Numbered from the stretch's first letter, positions 34,855 to 46,599 are shown. The stretch: DNA of 64,000 nt from Manihot esculenta (GCF_001659605.2 NC_035161.2:2672343-2736342); one strand, 5' to 3'. Notes: generated by a model from the letters alone, not told the origin. Program-made: numbers and translations.

Positions 34855-35039
34855 TGGCCTTGAGAAACCTGGAAGCTACAGGAAAAAGAGCGGCGGTAGG
34901 CAAGTTGGCACCGATCTGGGAGGGCCCATTCAGAATAGCAAAAGTGATCAAACCAGGGGTATATCGAATCGAGGATATGCAGGGAAACCCTGAGCCTCAC
35001 GCCTGGAATATCCAGCACCTAAAGAGGTACTTCCCTTAA
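34855..35039 (+). pseudogene. C-terminal tip of the Tat-like integrase
   Basis: The segment reads NLEATGKRAAVGKLAPIWEGPFRIAKVIKPG and ends HLKRYFP before TAA at 35037-35039. This is the GPF/Y module and the end of a Tat-type polyprotein. All pol domains before it are absent, so a deletion joined the late gag to the last 60 or so codons of pol near 34850. Confidence 0.88.
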
Positions 35040-35353
35040 AATATTTGTAAAGAAAATTCTTGTACTCTGAAAACACGAATGAATGGAATAACATCACTGT
35101 TTGACAAAGCAATGATATCTCTATTACTGTGAGTATTAACTCACTCTGAAAAAGAAAAGAACAGATCCCTGAAGACCTCAGTGAGGTAGGTGACCGGACC
35201 CCCAAAGTGCCCTCGCCACCACAAAACCGGCTGAGATGACGAAGCGACAGTAGGGCCAATGAGTCTGAATCCCATGCAAGACTAAAGAGCTTGAAAGCGG
35301 CAGTAAAGCTGCAGAGTCTGAATCTTACAGAAGACCTCAAGGAGGTACAAGAC

Positions 35354-35575
35354 CAGGATCCCCAAGATCTCCTGGTACAAAATGGCCGGAGAGATCCCCA
35401 AGATCTCCCGGAGCAAAAAGGGCTGGAGAGATCCCCAAGATCTCCCGGAGCAAAACCGGCCGGTGAGACCCCCAAGATCTCCCGGAGCAAAAACGGCCGG
35501 TGAGATCCCCAAGATCTCCCGAAGCAAAAACGGCCGGCGAAGATCCTCAAGATCTCCCGGAGCAAAACTAGACCC
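35354..35575 (+). repeat. 37-bp tandem repeat, about six units, with an internal hairpin
   Basis: Units start near 35354, 35391, 35428, 35465, 35502 and 35539 and share GAGATCCCCAAGATCTCC followed by CGGAGCAAAA. GAGATC and GATCTC within each unit can pair across CCCAA. The array lies between pol and the antisense gene, a region often repeat-rich in Tat elements. Confidence 0.9.
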
Positions 35576-36547
35576 CGACCTCCCAAAGGAGCTCGGGTCC
35601 TAAGAGAAAGGGACTCAAATCTCACACGACAGCCAAAGGAGATAAAGCGTCGTGCCGACCTCACGAAGGTACTGAGGTAGAGATAAAAGGTCTAAATCTG
35701 AACTCGGATTACAGGCTAGTAAGACACCGACCCCAAAAAATTAACTGATGACACTAAACCAGCTCGACTAGCCTAAAGAAAGATCTAAACAGCAAAGGAC
35801 CCAGTCGGGGCATACCCGAGAACTGAATCATCAGATGAAAGACGACAAGAGGCCAAAAGTGCCGACCTGAAAAAACGAACTCAGAAAACCAGGCAAAAGA
35901 AAGCTGAGCTCAGAAAGCCCAAAAACAAACTGAAGAGAACACACCTCATATAAGCTAAGAAGAAGTCCAATGGCGTAAGCAGATAAGGCCTCAGCCTCAA
36001 ATCTTGTCATAAAAATAGGAAGGCCAGCCCTGTTCACCACATTGAAAGGTACATAATTTTTCTTATCATTGTGATATGAAGGCTCTACGCCCGAGCTTGC
36101 ATCTTAATCGACTTTTAGGAATTTAACTCATGATGAAAATCTGATATGTTTAAGTCATGCGGGAGATTAATTAAACATTTTTCTCTTAAGGTGAATCCAG
36201 CTCGGAAAGAGCCTGTAGATAAGAATACCCTTGTGAAATTGGAAAGTTTTTAAGTCAGAAGCCAAGTCTTTGGCTAAGTTTTCAGCCCTGATTAGCTTAA
36301 AAGCAAGCAGTAAGGGACTGTGTGCTCAATCCCTTATAAATTATGGGGAATAGCTTCAATGTTTTATTCTTAACAAATTGAACAAGTTATGCTTGTAACA
36401 GTATAGATAGCTTGATAGAGTAGGAAAAATAGATAAAGGCAAAAAGAATTTAAACATAAACACAAGACAGAAAATAACTCAGATATGAACATGAAGTAAG
36501 AGACAGAAATAAATTTCCATTAAAAGAAACGTATATTACAACCTATT
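35576..36547. other. Non-coding spacer of the Tat-like element
   Basis: Between the tandem array and the end of the antisense gene no protein family is recognisable. The part next to 36548 would be the 3' UTR of the antisense transcript. Confidence 0.6.
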
Positions 36548-37644
36548 CTAATCACCCACACGGGATGGAGGGAAAACCGTCCTTAAAGGACTTACATGCC
36601 TAGGGGCACTATCATCTACACTGTCATTTACACTATCTGTATTTACATTATTCACATTGCTGTTCATGGGAGGCCCAGCATCCTCCTGCTTAGATCCCCT
36701 AGTACCCACAAAAGGTACGATCTCCTGCCCCTGAGGCCCAGCATCCTTATTCCCCAGCTCGGGTTCTACCTTAGAAGACTCAGCTGCAGTGCGAGAAGTT
36801 CCTTTGGGCAGAGGTCTATCGTCCTCCCCGTAAAGCACCTCCTCGCCATCAAAGTCTTCCTCTGCAGCTTGGAGTTCATCCAACGGGGTGGAGGGAGCGT
36901 ATCTGGCTGTCCTTAAGCCCCGGTTGTACCCAGAGACGAACATGTGGAAGCTTTTGTTCCATATGGCTGTCTTCATCTCGCCAGAAGCTTTAAACTCCGC
37001 AAGTCGCTTCTCGCAGGCCTCAGCTACCTCGGCTTTAAATTCAGAAGAACTCTTGTTATTTTGGAGGCGAGCTTCACAGGCCTGCTCGATCTTTTTCTTC
37101 AGCTCGGGGGACTCCTTATACTCCATCAGACGCCTCTCACACTCCAGTTGAATCCTATCTTCAACAAGTTTAGCGTCCTCGAGCAGGGCTGAGCATCTGT
37201 GCTCTAAAGCCTTGACCTTATGGCGGAGCTCTTGACTGTGAAGTTTAGACTCCTCTGCCGCTGAAGCTAGATCTCTGATGCAATCAGAACTCTTACTCAG
37301 CTCCTGCTCGAGAACCTCAACCCGAGCTAGTGCCTCTTCCTTCTGAACCTTCACCTTGTTAAGATGAGCCTGAGCTTCTTCGAAATCAGCCTTCAAGGCC
37401 TCGTACTGACGCTGGACCTCGTCCCTTTCACGAAGGGCATCCACCATGGAGGACAGCTGCTTCAAGACTTCTTCACAGCGGACCTCAGCTGCAGCTGCCC
37501 TCTCGTCAGATTCTTTAAGAACCCTCCGGGCGTGAGACAACTCCGCTTCCAGGGACTTGGCATGCTCCTGGGCCACGGCTAGGTTGCTCCGAGCATCGCT
37601 GGTCGCCGACAGGTTCTCCTCGAGACGCGCCTCCTCAATACGGC

Positions 37645-39760
37645 TGTAACAGCCCGGAAACCGAACTGCTACCGGCACTAGGATCCAGATCGATTTAAGG
37701 TCGCCGGGACCCGTAGTAAGCCTGCTATACTGTCTGTGTACCTGTGAAATCCCATACATGATCATACATTTTCTGTCAAACCATTAAAACTTTTCTTTAC
37801 TCCAGGGCTTAACCTGTGCATGCACTATTTCTGTTCTATCAACTCATAATGTTAAGCCTGGTTTTCTCATATATATTAACAATAAAAGAAACATACATAA
37901 ACTGATCATGTGTCTACAACAAGGGATTACTCTAACTGATCAAGCACAAGTCTATACATCTTATTACACAACTACAATCTCTTTAGATGTACATGTCCAC
38001 ACTAGCTATTACATAACTCTTCTTCTTCCATACCCTGCTGCACTCCCTCTGGACTCTGAACCTGCAAACCTGGGGGATAGGGGAGAGGGATGAGCTATAC
38101 AAGCCCAATGAGCAGAACTATAAACCATAATTTGAAAACATGATCTCGTGGAATGCATTACAGCACATCATCTCAGGGATAGACATGACCACCAAAAATC
38201 CCAATGAAAGGATGCCTGGCCTAGCCAGGTCTTATAACCTCAGTCTGCCTGGCCCAGCCAGGTCTTACTCTTTCTGTTGCCTGATCTAGTCAGGTCTTAC
38301 CTACAGATGGCTGCCTGGCCCGGCCAGGTCTTATAACAGAGCTTGGGCTATTGAAGTCACCTTGGTCTATCCACAGTCTCATATACATCGTATTATGCAA
38401 TGCGTCATCTTCGTGAAACTAATGCAATCATCCTATTATAATCTTATGATGCATGACATATGCTCAAAGCCGTTTAGTTCTGCAAAGAGAAGTTCCACTC
38501 ACCTCTGGCTGACTCTGTACTAACTCTGCAGGTTCTGAAGCAGTGCTCACTGCTGCTCTCTGGGGTTCCTCTGGTCCGTACCTACACAGGTGGACTCAAA
38601 TGAGGGACCAAACTAACTCAAGAACCTCGCTAAGAAACTCCCCAAAAACCCTCTACAAGATCCCCAAACAATCACATAAAACATGCAAAAGAAAGCTGGA
38701 CAGGGCACTTTCAGGGGCAGGTTCGGCGGCCGAAACCCCTCTCCAGAGACGAAACTCATGCATGTTCGGCGGCACCTTCGGCGGCCGAAGGTCTCGTCCA
38801 GAGACGAAACTCACACACTTTCGGCGGCCGAACTCCCTCTTTCGGCGGCCGAAAGTCCCTTTCTAAACCGAAAGCCTAGCTTTCGGGGGCAAGCTTTGGC
38901 AGCCGAAACTGCCTCCCCAAGGGGTTCGGCGGCCGAACCTTCCTTCGGCGGCCGAATCTGGTTTTGCCCGCTGGGCAGAACCCTGCTCTGTTTCATGCAA
39001 ACCTTTCCCCCAAACTTACCCAACATGCATATCAACTACTCCCAACTAGCACATACCATAAAACATGCATAAAATGGCCTAAAACTCACTTATAACCCCA
39101 AGAAACATATCAAACAACACTTAAACATGCTTAAACACAAAATCATGCAAAACCTCAACCAAAACCCTATTCATGCATACTATCCATACAACTCCCATAA
39201 AACCGTCAAAAATCAGTAAAAGAGGTTCTAGCTCTTGACTTACCTCTTCCAAACAAGAGATCAAGTGATCCTAACGTGGAGATATGGAGAAATCTCCTCA
39301 CAACTCTCCAAACTTCAAAACTTGGTTCTTTTGCTCAAAACTCTCAAAACCTTCAAAAACACATGAAAACTCTTCAAAACCGTACACGATTTGAGCAAGA
39401 TCATGAAAGTCAACTAGGGAGGGTGTTGGACTCACCTCTGGCTGAAGATGGAAGCAAAATATCATCCTTCCACCGACTTGGCGCCCTTTTATAGGTGGCT
39501 GGCCAGACCACCTTCGGCGGCCAAACGTGAATCCGAAACCATGCAAGGTTCGGCGGCCGAAAGTCACCTTCGGCGGCCGAACTTGCCATTTTCTCCCTTG
39601 GCTCTTTTCTTTCAAAAACTCATTTTCCTTTATACTTAAAACCTTAAAACAAGTCAAAATACATAAGAAAACATATGTATTACCCTTCTCGAGGGTTCCG
39701 ACAACCGAGATTCCACCAGACTACAGGAATTCCGAGACCGGACTCGAGCCGGGTATTACA
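37645..39760 (-). mobile_element. Second chromovirus solo LTR, inside the antisense gene
   Basis: It begins TGTAACAGCC, ends GGGTATTACA and is flanked by the 5-bp duplication ACGGC (37640-37644 and 39761-39765). Its layout matches the LTR at 7990-10283: a hairpin array, two zones of TTCGGCGGCCGAA motifs and the same end. It has no internal region, so it is a solo LTR. It has the same plus-strand orientation as the other two LTR copies. Confidence 0.95.
38215..38328. repeat. Four CCTGGC-NNN-GCCAGG hairpin units
   Basis: The units are at 38215-38229, 38248-38262, 38280-38294 and 38314-38328, each followed by TCTTA. Three are CCTGGC...GCCAGG. The third is CCTGAT...GTCAGG, where a G-C pair has become A-T on both arms. 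They sit where the other LTRs have their CCAGG...CCTGG arrays. Confidence 0.85.
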
Positions 39761-41846
39761 ACGGCGGTCCACAGAGTCTCTGAGAGCGCGGTCCCGGGCA
39801 TCCATCTCCATAAAAATGCCCGTTGTCTGGCAAAAGAGAGAACAAATGGAATCAGAAAGTGAAGATAGGTAGAAATCAATTAAAACAAAAAAGAAAAAAG
39901 AGCGAATTACCATAAAGAGCAGCTCCCTGGCAGTATCCCCAAGCCGATCTCTGGATTGAGCCCGGAAGGCCACCTGTTCTCGAGTGGAGCTGGCCAAGAG
40001 ACCAGAGAGACCCAGCAGGCGAGGATCCGAAGCCTCTGTGACACCACCAAACATCCGCTCCTTGATAATTTCGGCGACTACGCTCGCAGAAGATTGATGG
40101 GTGATGTCCTCTACGTTCAGGATGTCGTTGTCAGGAGCAGACAACAGAGGAACCACAAGAGCCTCCTTCTTCTTCTCAAGAGGAGGGAGAGCCGGAGCCA
40201 GTCTCCTAGAAGCCCGGGATCTCTTTGGGACAGGAGCCGGGGCAGGCGCTTCGGTGGGAGCAGGACGTTTGTCTCCAACCCTCTCCCCGACAATCCCACT
40301 GTCAACAGGGCTGGATCCAATCCCCTCAGAAGCAGGGGCAACTCCGACAGGGGCCTCCTGGGCACCTTCACTTGCAGGAATAACCTCCATTCTCTCCTCT
40401 GGAGCACCCTCTTCAGCGACGGGGGCCTCAAGCCTCACTTCAGGAGCTTCCTCGGGAGGAAAGACAGGATCCGTCCTCACCAGCCCGGTGTCCTCAATCA
40501 CTTCAGAAATAACTCTTGGAACCTCTTCTGTCCTCTTAGTAGAAGCGCGTCGAGGCCGGGGGGCTTAAGAGGACTGGCGAGCCGAGCTCGATCTGTTGCG
40601 GCTGGAGGGCCAAGACGACTTGCTACGTCGGGAGCTCGGTCTGGAAGCCTGAGAAGAGACCGGGGGAAGGGGAGGTCGGGTAACCGACTTAGAAGAAATA
40701 ACTTCGGCCACCCTTTGGGTAGCCTCCTCCACAGATTGCCCAACCAGGAGGGCATCCAGAGCAATGTTCATGCTCTCCCGAGACAGTACAAGATTCTTGG
40801 GAGGCTTGATTTGGTCCATATTCACCTCGGAAGCTGCAAAAATCCAAAACCATGGCAAATCAAGAGCAATCCTCAACAAAAAACGAAAAAATAAAGCAAA
40901 ACATATAAATGAAATAAGGTACCCGCGCCCTTAATATCCCAAAGGTTGGACGCGAACAAGCACTTTTCGACGTCATACTTCTTCTCCACAGAAGTCAGTC
41001 GAAGGAATCTGACCTGGTCGGTAAGGCTCAGCTGGGGCAGGTCATGACAACCCAGAGAGACATCCTCCCAGGGGAGATCGAGCTCCCAAGCCAACCCCGT
41101 CTGCTTCTTCAACTCTACCACCAAAAATTCCTCTACCCAGCCCTTGATGGAGTCTTTATAACCCGTGAAAATGGACAGCCCTTCGCGAGGGGCAAAGTAG
41201 TAAAATTTTTGGCTCGCCTTAACCAGCCTGAAGAAGCTAATGAACAGATGAACCGTGGGTGTGAACCCCCAGCTCAGACACACAAATTCGAAGGAAGACA
41301 TGAAAAGAATAGAGTTAGGGGTTAGCATTCGAGGGGTAATCTCGAAATACCGGAAGACTTCGTTGAAGAACGGAGAAAAGGGGAAAGATAAACCATACTC
41401 CCTCTGCTTGATGAAGAAGACTAGACTGACATCTCTTTGAGGGTCGACTAGGCCAGGGGGAGAAGGATCAGGGAGAACGATCCTCTCATTCCGGTAAGGA
41501 GCCCGGATGTGAAAAAGAGGGGTATCCAGGTATTCCTTGGAGATGAAACTCCTAATGTTGGACGGGGTGATGCTAGACTCTAAGCTGACGACATCGGGGA
41601 GGCTAGAACTATCCATGGTAGAAGAAGAGGCGTACCTGAAAAGCGATTAGGACGGATGAGCAGAGGAAAGCAAAGAGAGCAGTAGGGCAGAGAAGAGCAA
41701 ACGTTCTGAGGAGACTGACAGGAAATGAAATTTGAAACAGTGAAGAGCCGAAAAGATGTTTTGAGCAGTTTTGTCTATTGGGCAGCGTGGTCATTATTAC
41801 TCTCGGTATTTACCCCCTCATCAGTCGGACAATAACTGACGAGAAG

Positions 41847-41859
41847 GTAAAGGGGCAAT
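41847..41859 (+). other. Polypurine tract of the Tat-like element
   Basis: GGTAAAGGGGCAA lies directly before the 3' LTR start TGATGACCAC. Position and composition fit the plus-strand primer. Confidence 0.75.
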
Positions 41860-42357
41860 TGATGACCACTGGGTTTCTTCACCCCGGTCTGGGGCCAGGC
41901 CCATGACAATAGCCCATCACCTGAAGACCCTCATGCCTCCCACGTAAACCAGGTCCAGTCTGCTCAAGCCTTGAAACCGGGCTCCATCTGAATTTCCCAA
42001 CCATGCCATCCCAGCCTTTATAGCCCTCAAGCAGATCCCCTCTAGGCCCCACTTTAATCTTATCTTCCGGTCCAGCCCGGAACCAGGAAGGAGATCAACC
42101 CATCTATCTTGTGGGTCTATCCACACGCGCGCCAGGGGAGAATCAGAGGTCGTTACGCATGGGGCAGGGATATGATATTCTCGTACGTCCGAATCAACAT
42201 GGCAGGGACAGATAGCTCAATAATAGACAATTTGTTATACGTCACTAGCAGACAAAAGAAAACAGATAAAAGGAGGATTGCCTTCCTCGAGGCCTAAGTT
42301 TTTTCTAAGTTAACGGAACCCTTGTAAAACCTTATTTTTCTGGATCTCATATCATCA
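41860..42357 (+). repeat. 3' LTR of the Tat-like element
   Basis: It has the same length (498 bp) as the 5' LTR, with about 33 differences by eye, many of them C/T or G/A. It ends ATATCATCA and is followed by GATAC, the second target-site copy. Confidence 0.95.
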
Positions 42358-42362
42358 GATAC

Positions 42363-43426
42363 AAAATAACATATCCGTATTATATTTATAATAGTAAGAT
42401 TTTTTATACATTAATTATTACGATTTATTAGAGATTTAATAATCTATTTCACGTTTTTTAGAATATAAAAATTAATAAATATAAAAATATATTCTTATTT
42501 AACTATTTAAATTTTAATTAATTCATTATATTCATCCGTTATTTTAGTTTATTAATTTAAATATCGAAATGATTACTTTGCTCATCAATCAACTTATATT
42601 TTTCTTTTTATATATTGACAATCACAGTTTATTTTTATTTTAGCTACATTAATATTTAATATATTAAATTATTTATTAATTTATATTTTAAAAATCAATA
42701 AAATAAAATAATTAATTATAATTTTATTTTAAAGAGTAAATTAAAAATCTAAAATATAATGTCCAATTACCTAGTATAATCAATTGCTCATGTTTAAGCA
42801 TTTAAAACTATTTCTTCAACTTAACTTTAATAATAAATATTCTGATAAAAAATTTTAATGGTATTTAATAATTTTATTTGCTACTTCATAATTTTTTTAA
42901 TAGAGAATATTTTATTAAATAATTACTAACTTTTTGGTTAAACAAATAAAAAATTTTGAATTTCCATTACCACCATTTTAATAAACTGCTTTAAACTGTA
43001 ACTGTTTTCAAACTGGAATCATGTGTATTTAGAACTGAAATCAGAACTAAAATCAAAATCAAAATCGTTTTGAATCAGAATGTCTATGAATTGGGTGGTC
43101 CGAAATTTGACGGGAACCAGCCCATGGCTGCATCTAGCTGAACTCTTCACTACGACAAACATAAAACTCAAATTGCAGTCGCAGTTGTAGGATATTGTTT
43201 TATGTTCAAAGTGTCCAGATATCGTAGTCAGTAAAACGTAGATGAGAAGATACTGTCCGAAAGTCAGGCATCAAAGAGGAAGATGAACAAGTGAAATGAC
43301 AATCTATGTATGCATATAGAGAAGTAAATAATTCTATTTTCCTTGCGACAAAAATAAAATGAATAATACCAATAATAAATTAATATTTGAAAGGGAAAAA
43401 AACAGAGAAATGAAAGAAAAAAAAGT
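42363..43426. other. AT-rich spacer and 3' flank of the WRKY gene
   Basis: No open frame with family resemblance and no bounded repeat is visible. The last few hundred bases probably include the 3' UTR of the WRKY gene, read leftward. Confidence 0.6.
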
Positions 43427-46400
43427 TTATATGTGTGGTCCAAGCGGCAGCCTACTCATGATTTGCTGATACACAGATGGATTGTTGGATAGGTTCAAAC
43501 TTGGTTCAGCCATAGGCTCCACCTTGGGTTCTCCTTTGGGCAACATGAACCCCATTTCACTCATTGGACGTTGCTGTGCTAAATACGGGTGCACAGGCAT
43601 AATATGCATCTTGGGTTGGTGGCCAGGACCCAATCCAGCCATTGCCAGATTGGCCAAGCCAGGTTGATTCATACCAAAAGAGAAACTTGCGGTTGGCCCC
43701 AGTTGCTGCCTTACTGGGAGGCTGAAGGATCCGTATGTAGCAGACCTCTCAAATCTAGCCATGCTGTTGTGAACTTGTGACGGTTCCGGTCTGTGAATAT
43801 TGGTTTGGAGAGCTGTGCCAGCTTGCCCAGGTCCGGTACTTGAGGCGACAGAGTTGACATGGCCGCTATTACGAGCAGCAGGAACATCATGATTGTGCTT
43901 CCCCTCATATGTAGTGATCACGGATTTAAGGTCATGTGATGCCCTTTCCACATGCTTTCTCACTGTGCAGCCTGCATTAGTACACTTGTAATAACTCCTG
44001 CAATCGACAAAAATGTTCAGTTTTAATTTGCAACTGCAAGCTGCATACTGCACAAAAAAATCGAAAAGGAAGCACTGGCTTAAAGTTACTGAGTTCAAAT
44101 CCCAGTCAAAATCTAATAAGAAAAAGTATCAAAAAAAAAGTAAAGGGGGGAAGCTGCTTAAAGAAAGTTATGAAATGGTAAATCATAAATTTGCAAGTTT
44201 AATCACCTGGGATTTGGATTTCCTTTTACGACTTTCTGCCCATACTTGCGCCAGCGATATCCATCATCAAGGATATCCACTTCACTGGTAGTCTGGACAA
44301 CGACTCTAGGCTCCCTAATAGCTCTAGTCGCTCCTCCCATGTCAGTTGGATAAGTTTCAATTTTCCTAGATTGTCAAACAAGTCTACATTATTATTGTTA
44401 TAATAATGTTATGCAGGCAATATTCGTTAAACAATAATGTAATGGAGTATTAACCTTCTCTTCGACTCAGTTTCATCTCCTTCACCGTCATAACCAACAC
44501 TTCCATGTGTAGCCCGATCATCTTCATCTTCATCATTAGAAAAAGTAAATGAGGCATCAACAGCATCACCTGATTCAAAGTGATTGCCATTCTGAGCCTG
44601 CACTGAAGAAGATGGATTGCCAAATTCAGGGCCTATGGAAGCAGATGTCACCTCGATATTGTCATGTCTCCAATCAGGAGTTCCAGCAGCAGTTCCCTTC
44701 TGTGTATTTGCCCAAACAGGATCATTATCTGTACCACTTTGCAGTCCAGTTTGATCAGGGACATCTAGTTGCACATCCAATAGTGGATTTGACGATCCAA
44801 TAGCTGCCCGCCTATTCGGTGGAGGTTTGGGATGGTTGTGAGCTCCCTTGTATATGATCTCTGTTATGTGGCCCTCGTGGGAACGTTCCACTTTCTTCTT
44901 AACAAGGCAATTTGGATGTGTGCATTTGTAATAACTCCGCGGATACTCGCTACCTTTTACTTGTTTCTGCCCATATTTTCTCCAGTTGTATCCATCCTCA
45001 GATGGCGTGCCGCTGCCCCCACCAGCTATGGAATCTCCACTGGCTCTTTGGTCTCCCTCATCTTGTTGCTCGTCTGGACATGGGGAATGTTCAGTGCTGC
45101 CACCAACAGTATCAAAGGCTCTTGTTTCTGTCATCACATTGTTAACTCCATTATCCTTTTCTGTCGCTGATCTGGAGAAGTCTACTGGAAAATGGAGAGT
45201 GTTTCTATTCTGAGACTGGACTTTGGTCGGTTCTACACTTTGAGACTGGAGAGAATTTTCAGAATGGACAGAAACCTCAATACCGGGAAAGGATTGCTGC
45301 AGAAGAATGGGTAAAAATTAACTTATTTATCAGCTCTGGAAGTTTTAGTTTTTGAAATTTACTAAAGACATTAAAAATAAAACGGAGTATTATAATCAAA
45401 GTCTGTATCTCTTCTGGGTTTAAGTATATATTTATCTCCTAACTATAATTCCAGCCATACTGTCAAAAATCAAAACTCAGAGATGTACTTACTTTGCTTG
45501 TTGCGCCAAGGAAAAAAGAGGATCCCGAATCTGGAACAGGCTTGAATGCAAATGAAGATGCGTTGAAGTCTTCAAAGAAATTATCTTTACCTTTATCAAC
45601 AGACTCAGAAACCACTGTGGAGTTCTTGCTGTTACCATTTGTGACAAATGAGAATTTTCCAGTTGTTGGAGACGGTTGTGCCTGAGCGATAGATACAGTA
45701 GCAATCTTTAGCACATTGCAGAAAAACTACCAATTTCTTCTTTCAGAGTAACATTTAAGTAACACATAACATTCAACTCAGAAAAATCAAGAGAGTTTAT
45801 AGATTCAAGAAGCTGATAAGTTGAACAGATGCTTATGACAAAGGAGAACATCATTTGATTAGTTGAAATATAAGAATAATTTTACTTCAAAATTTCATCT
45901 GTTTCTCCATACCAAGCATGTAAAGCCACAAAAACCTTTTTGTACCACCAATATCATAATTCTATTCAGGTAATCAGTACAGAACTTAACTAAGAAAATC
46001 ATAGACATATCTGATAATGGATTATATTTTACTGCAACGCTTTAAGCTTGACGATCTCTCGCATTCAATTCATTAATGAATAATACTTCCAACTTTAAAG
46101 GGATAAACAATATGATGCCTAAGTATTTTCAAGATTCTAAACTTACCAAAGAATTTGAAAGAAATACCGGAGAATCTAACAAGGTTGTTGGGCTCAGACC
46201 AGGTGGTATTGTTAAGTAAGGAGATCGAATCTCAGGGTTCAGCGAAAGATCAGCAGACCTGATACTTTCTGTATTCAACCTTGGAGCATTAAACCCTGCT
46301 CTGGCTGCCATTCTTTCCACAAGACCTCCTCGTGAGCTAGATTTCTGCTCAGAAAATGGAGCTAATTCTGTAAAATGAGAACCACCAGTTTGTTTTGCAT

Positions 46401-46599
46401 CCTTTTCATCAGTATTTCCTGTTGTCATCTGCTCTTGTGATCCTGGAAACAGCCCTTCAATTCTATTCTCCCTTGAAGGTTCTGGGATTGTTCTTGAGCT
46501 GATACCATCACCTACAATTGCTGAGAAAAATGCTCTTGGACTTGGACTAGGAGGCACCCAATCCCCAATTATAGCAACATTATCATCAACCCCAGCCAT
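43427..46599 (-). CDS. WRKY2: Group I WRKY transcription factor, WRKY2-like, five coding exons
   Basis: Exons on the minus strand: 46599-46147, 45681-45493, 45296-44455, 44365-44207 and 43997-43427. They join in frame to 737 residues (Arabidopsis WRKY2 is about 690). The N-terminus [21 protein letters not shown] and the segment [14 protein letters not shown] match WRKY2. Serine-proline sites ([15 protein letters not shown]) form the cluster that MAP kinases phosphorylate in group I WRKYs. Two WRKY domains follow: [15 protein letters not shown] with C-x4-C...HNH (about residues 313-375), and [15 protein letters not shown] with C-x4-C-x23-H-x-H (about 528-590). The intron within the second domain falls at the conserved arginine codon of NPR. 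Family knowledge: the protein binds W-box DNA (TTGACC/T) in the nucleus; Arabidopsis WRKY2 acts in ABA-linked germination arrest and zygote/pollen polarity. The start is the first ATG of the conserved N-terminus. Confidence 0.95.

Larger units (their letters stand above)
36548..41616 (-). pseudogene. Antisense retroelement gene, Transposase_28 ('putative gypsy type transposon') type, three exons
   Basis: Inferred minus-strand exons are 41616-40923, 40833-39911 and 39826-39761 continued at 37639-36548. The first intron has GT...TTTTTGCAG and joins in phase 1. The second has GTAATT...TTTGCCAG in phase 0. Removing the solo LTR and one target-site copy keeps the frame exactly. The product would be about 924 residues. 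Exon 1 (231 residues) resembles the plant 'putative gypsy type transposon' domain (FISKEYLDTPLFHIRAP, PFFNEVFRYFEI, FYYFAPREG). Exon 2 is low-complexity, rich in S, P, A and E, with KRSRASRR. Exon 3 is a long coiled coil (ARLEENLSATSDARSN onward) with an acidic tail. Defects are one in-frame TAA (40565-40567) and the solo LTR. No function is established. Its start lies about 240 bases inside the 3' LTR, so it would be transcribed against the element. Confidence 0.82.
32866..42357 (+). mobile_element. Non-autonomous Tat-like Ty3/gypsy element with an antisense gene
   Basis: Two 498-bp LTRs (32866-33363 and 41860-42357), beginning TGATGA and ending TCATCA, are flanked by the perfect 5-bp duplication GATAC (32861-32865 and 42358-42362). 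The inside holds a primer-binding site, a broken gag fused to the end of integrase, a 37-bp hairpin repeat array, a long antisense gene and a purine tract. Protease, RT, RNase H and most of integrase are missing, so movement would need enzymes from a relative. Counting by eye, the LTRs differ at about 33 of 498 positions, mostly transitions, so the insertion is old. A chromovirus LTR inserted later at 37645. Extra genes 3' of pol, some of them antisense, are known in the Tat lineage. Confidence 0.93.

Noticed and set aside
35354..35575. Possible CRISPR-like array
   Set aside because: Units are directly tandem with a 37-bp period and no unique spacers, within a plant retroelement.
34948..35664. 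Minus-strand open frame of 238 codons with internal repeats
   Set aside because: It covers the integrase tip and the 37-bp tandem array in reverse; the repetition in the protein comes from the array.
39956..40894. Long plus-strand open frame of 312 codons rich in R, S and G
   Set aside because: It is the mirror of exon 2 of the antisense gene, whose S/P/A-rich codons leave the other strand open; the minus-strand reading has splice logic and family resemblance.
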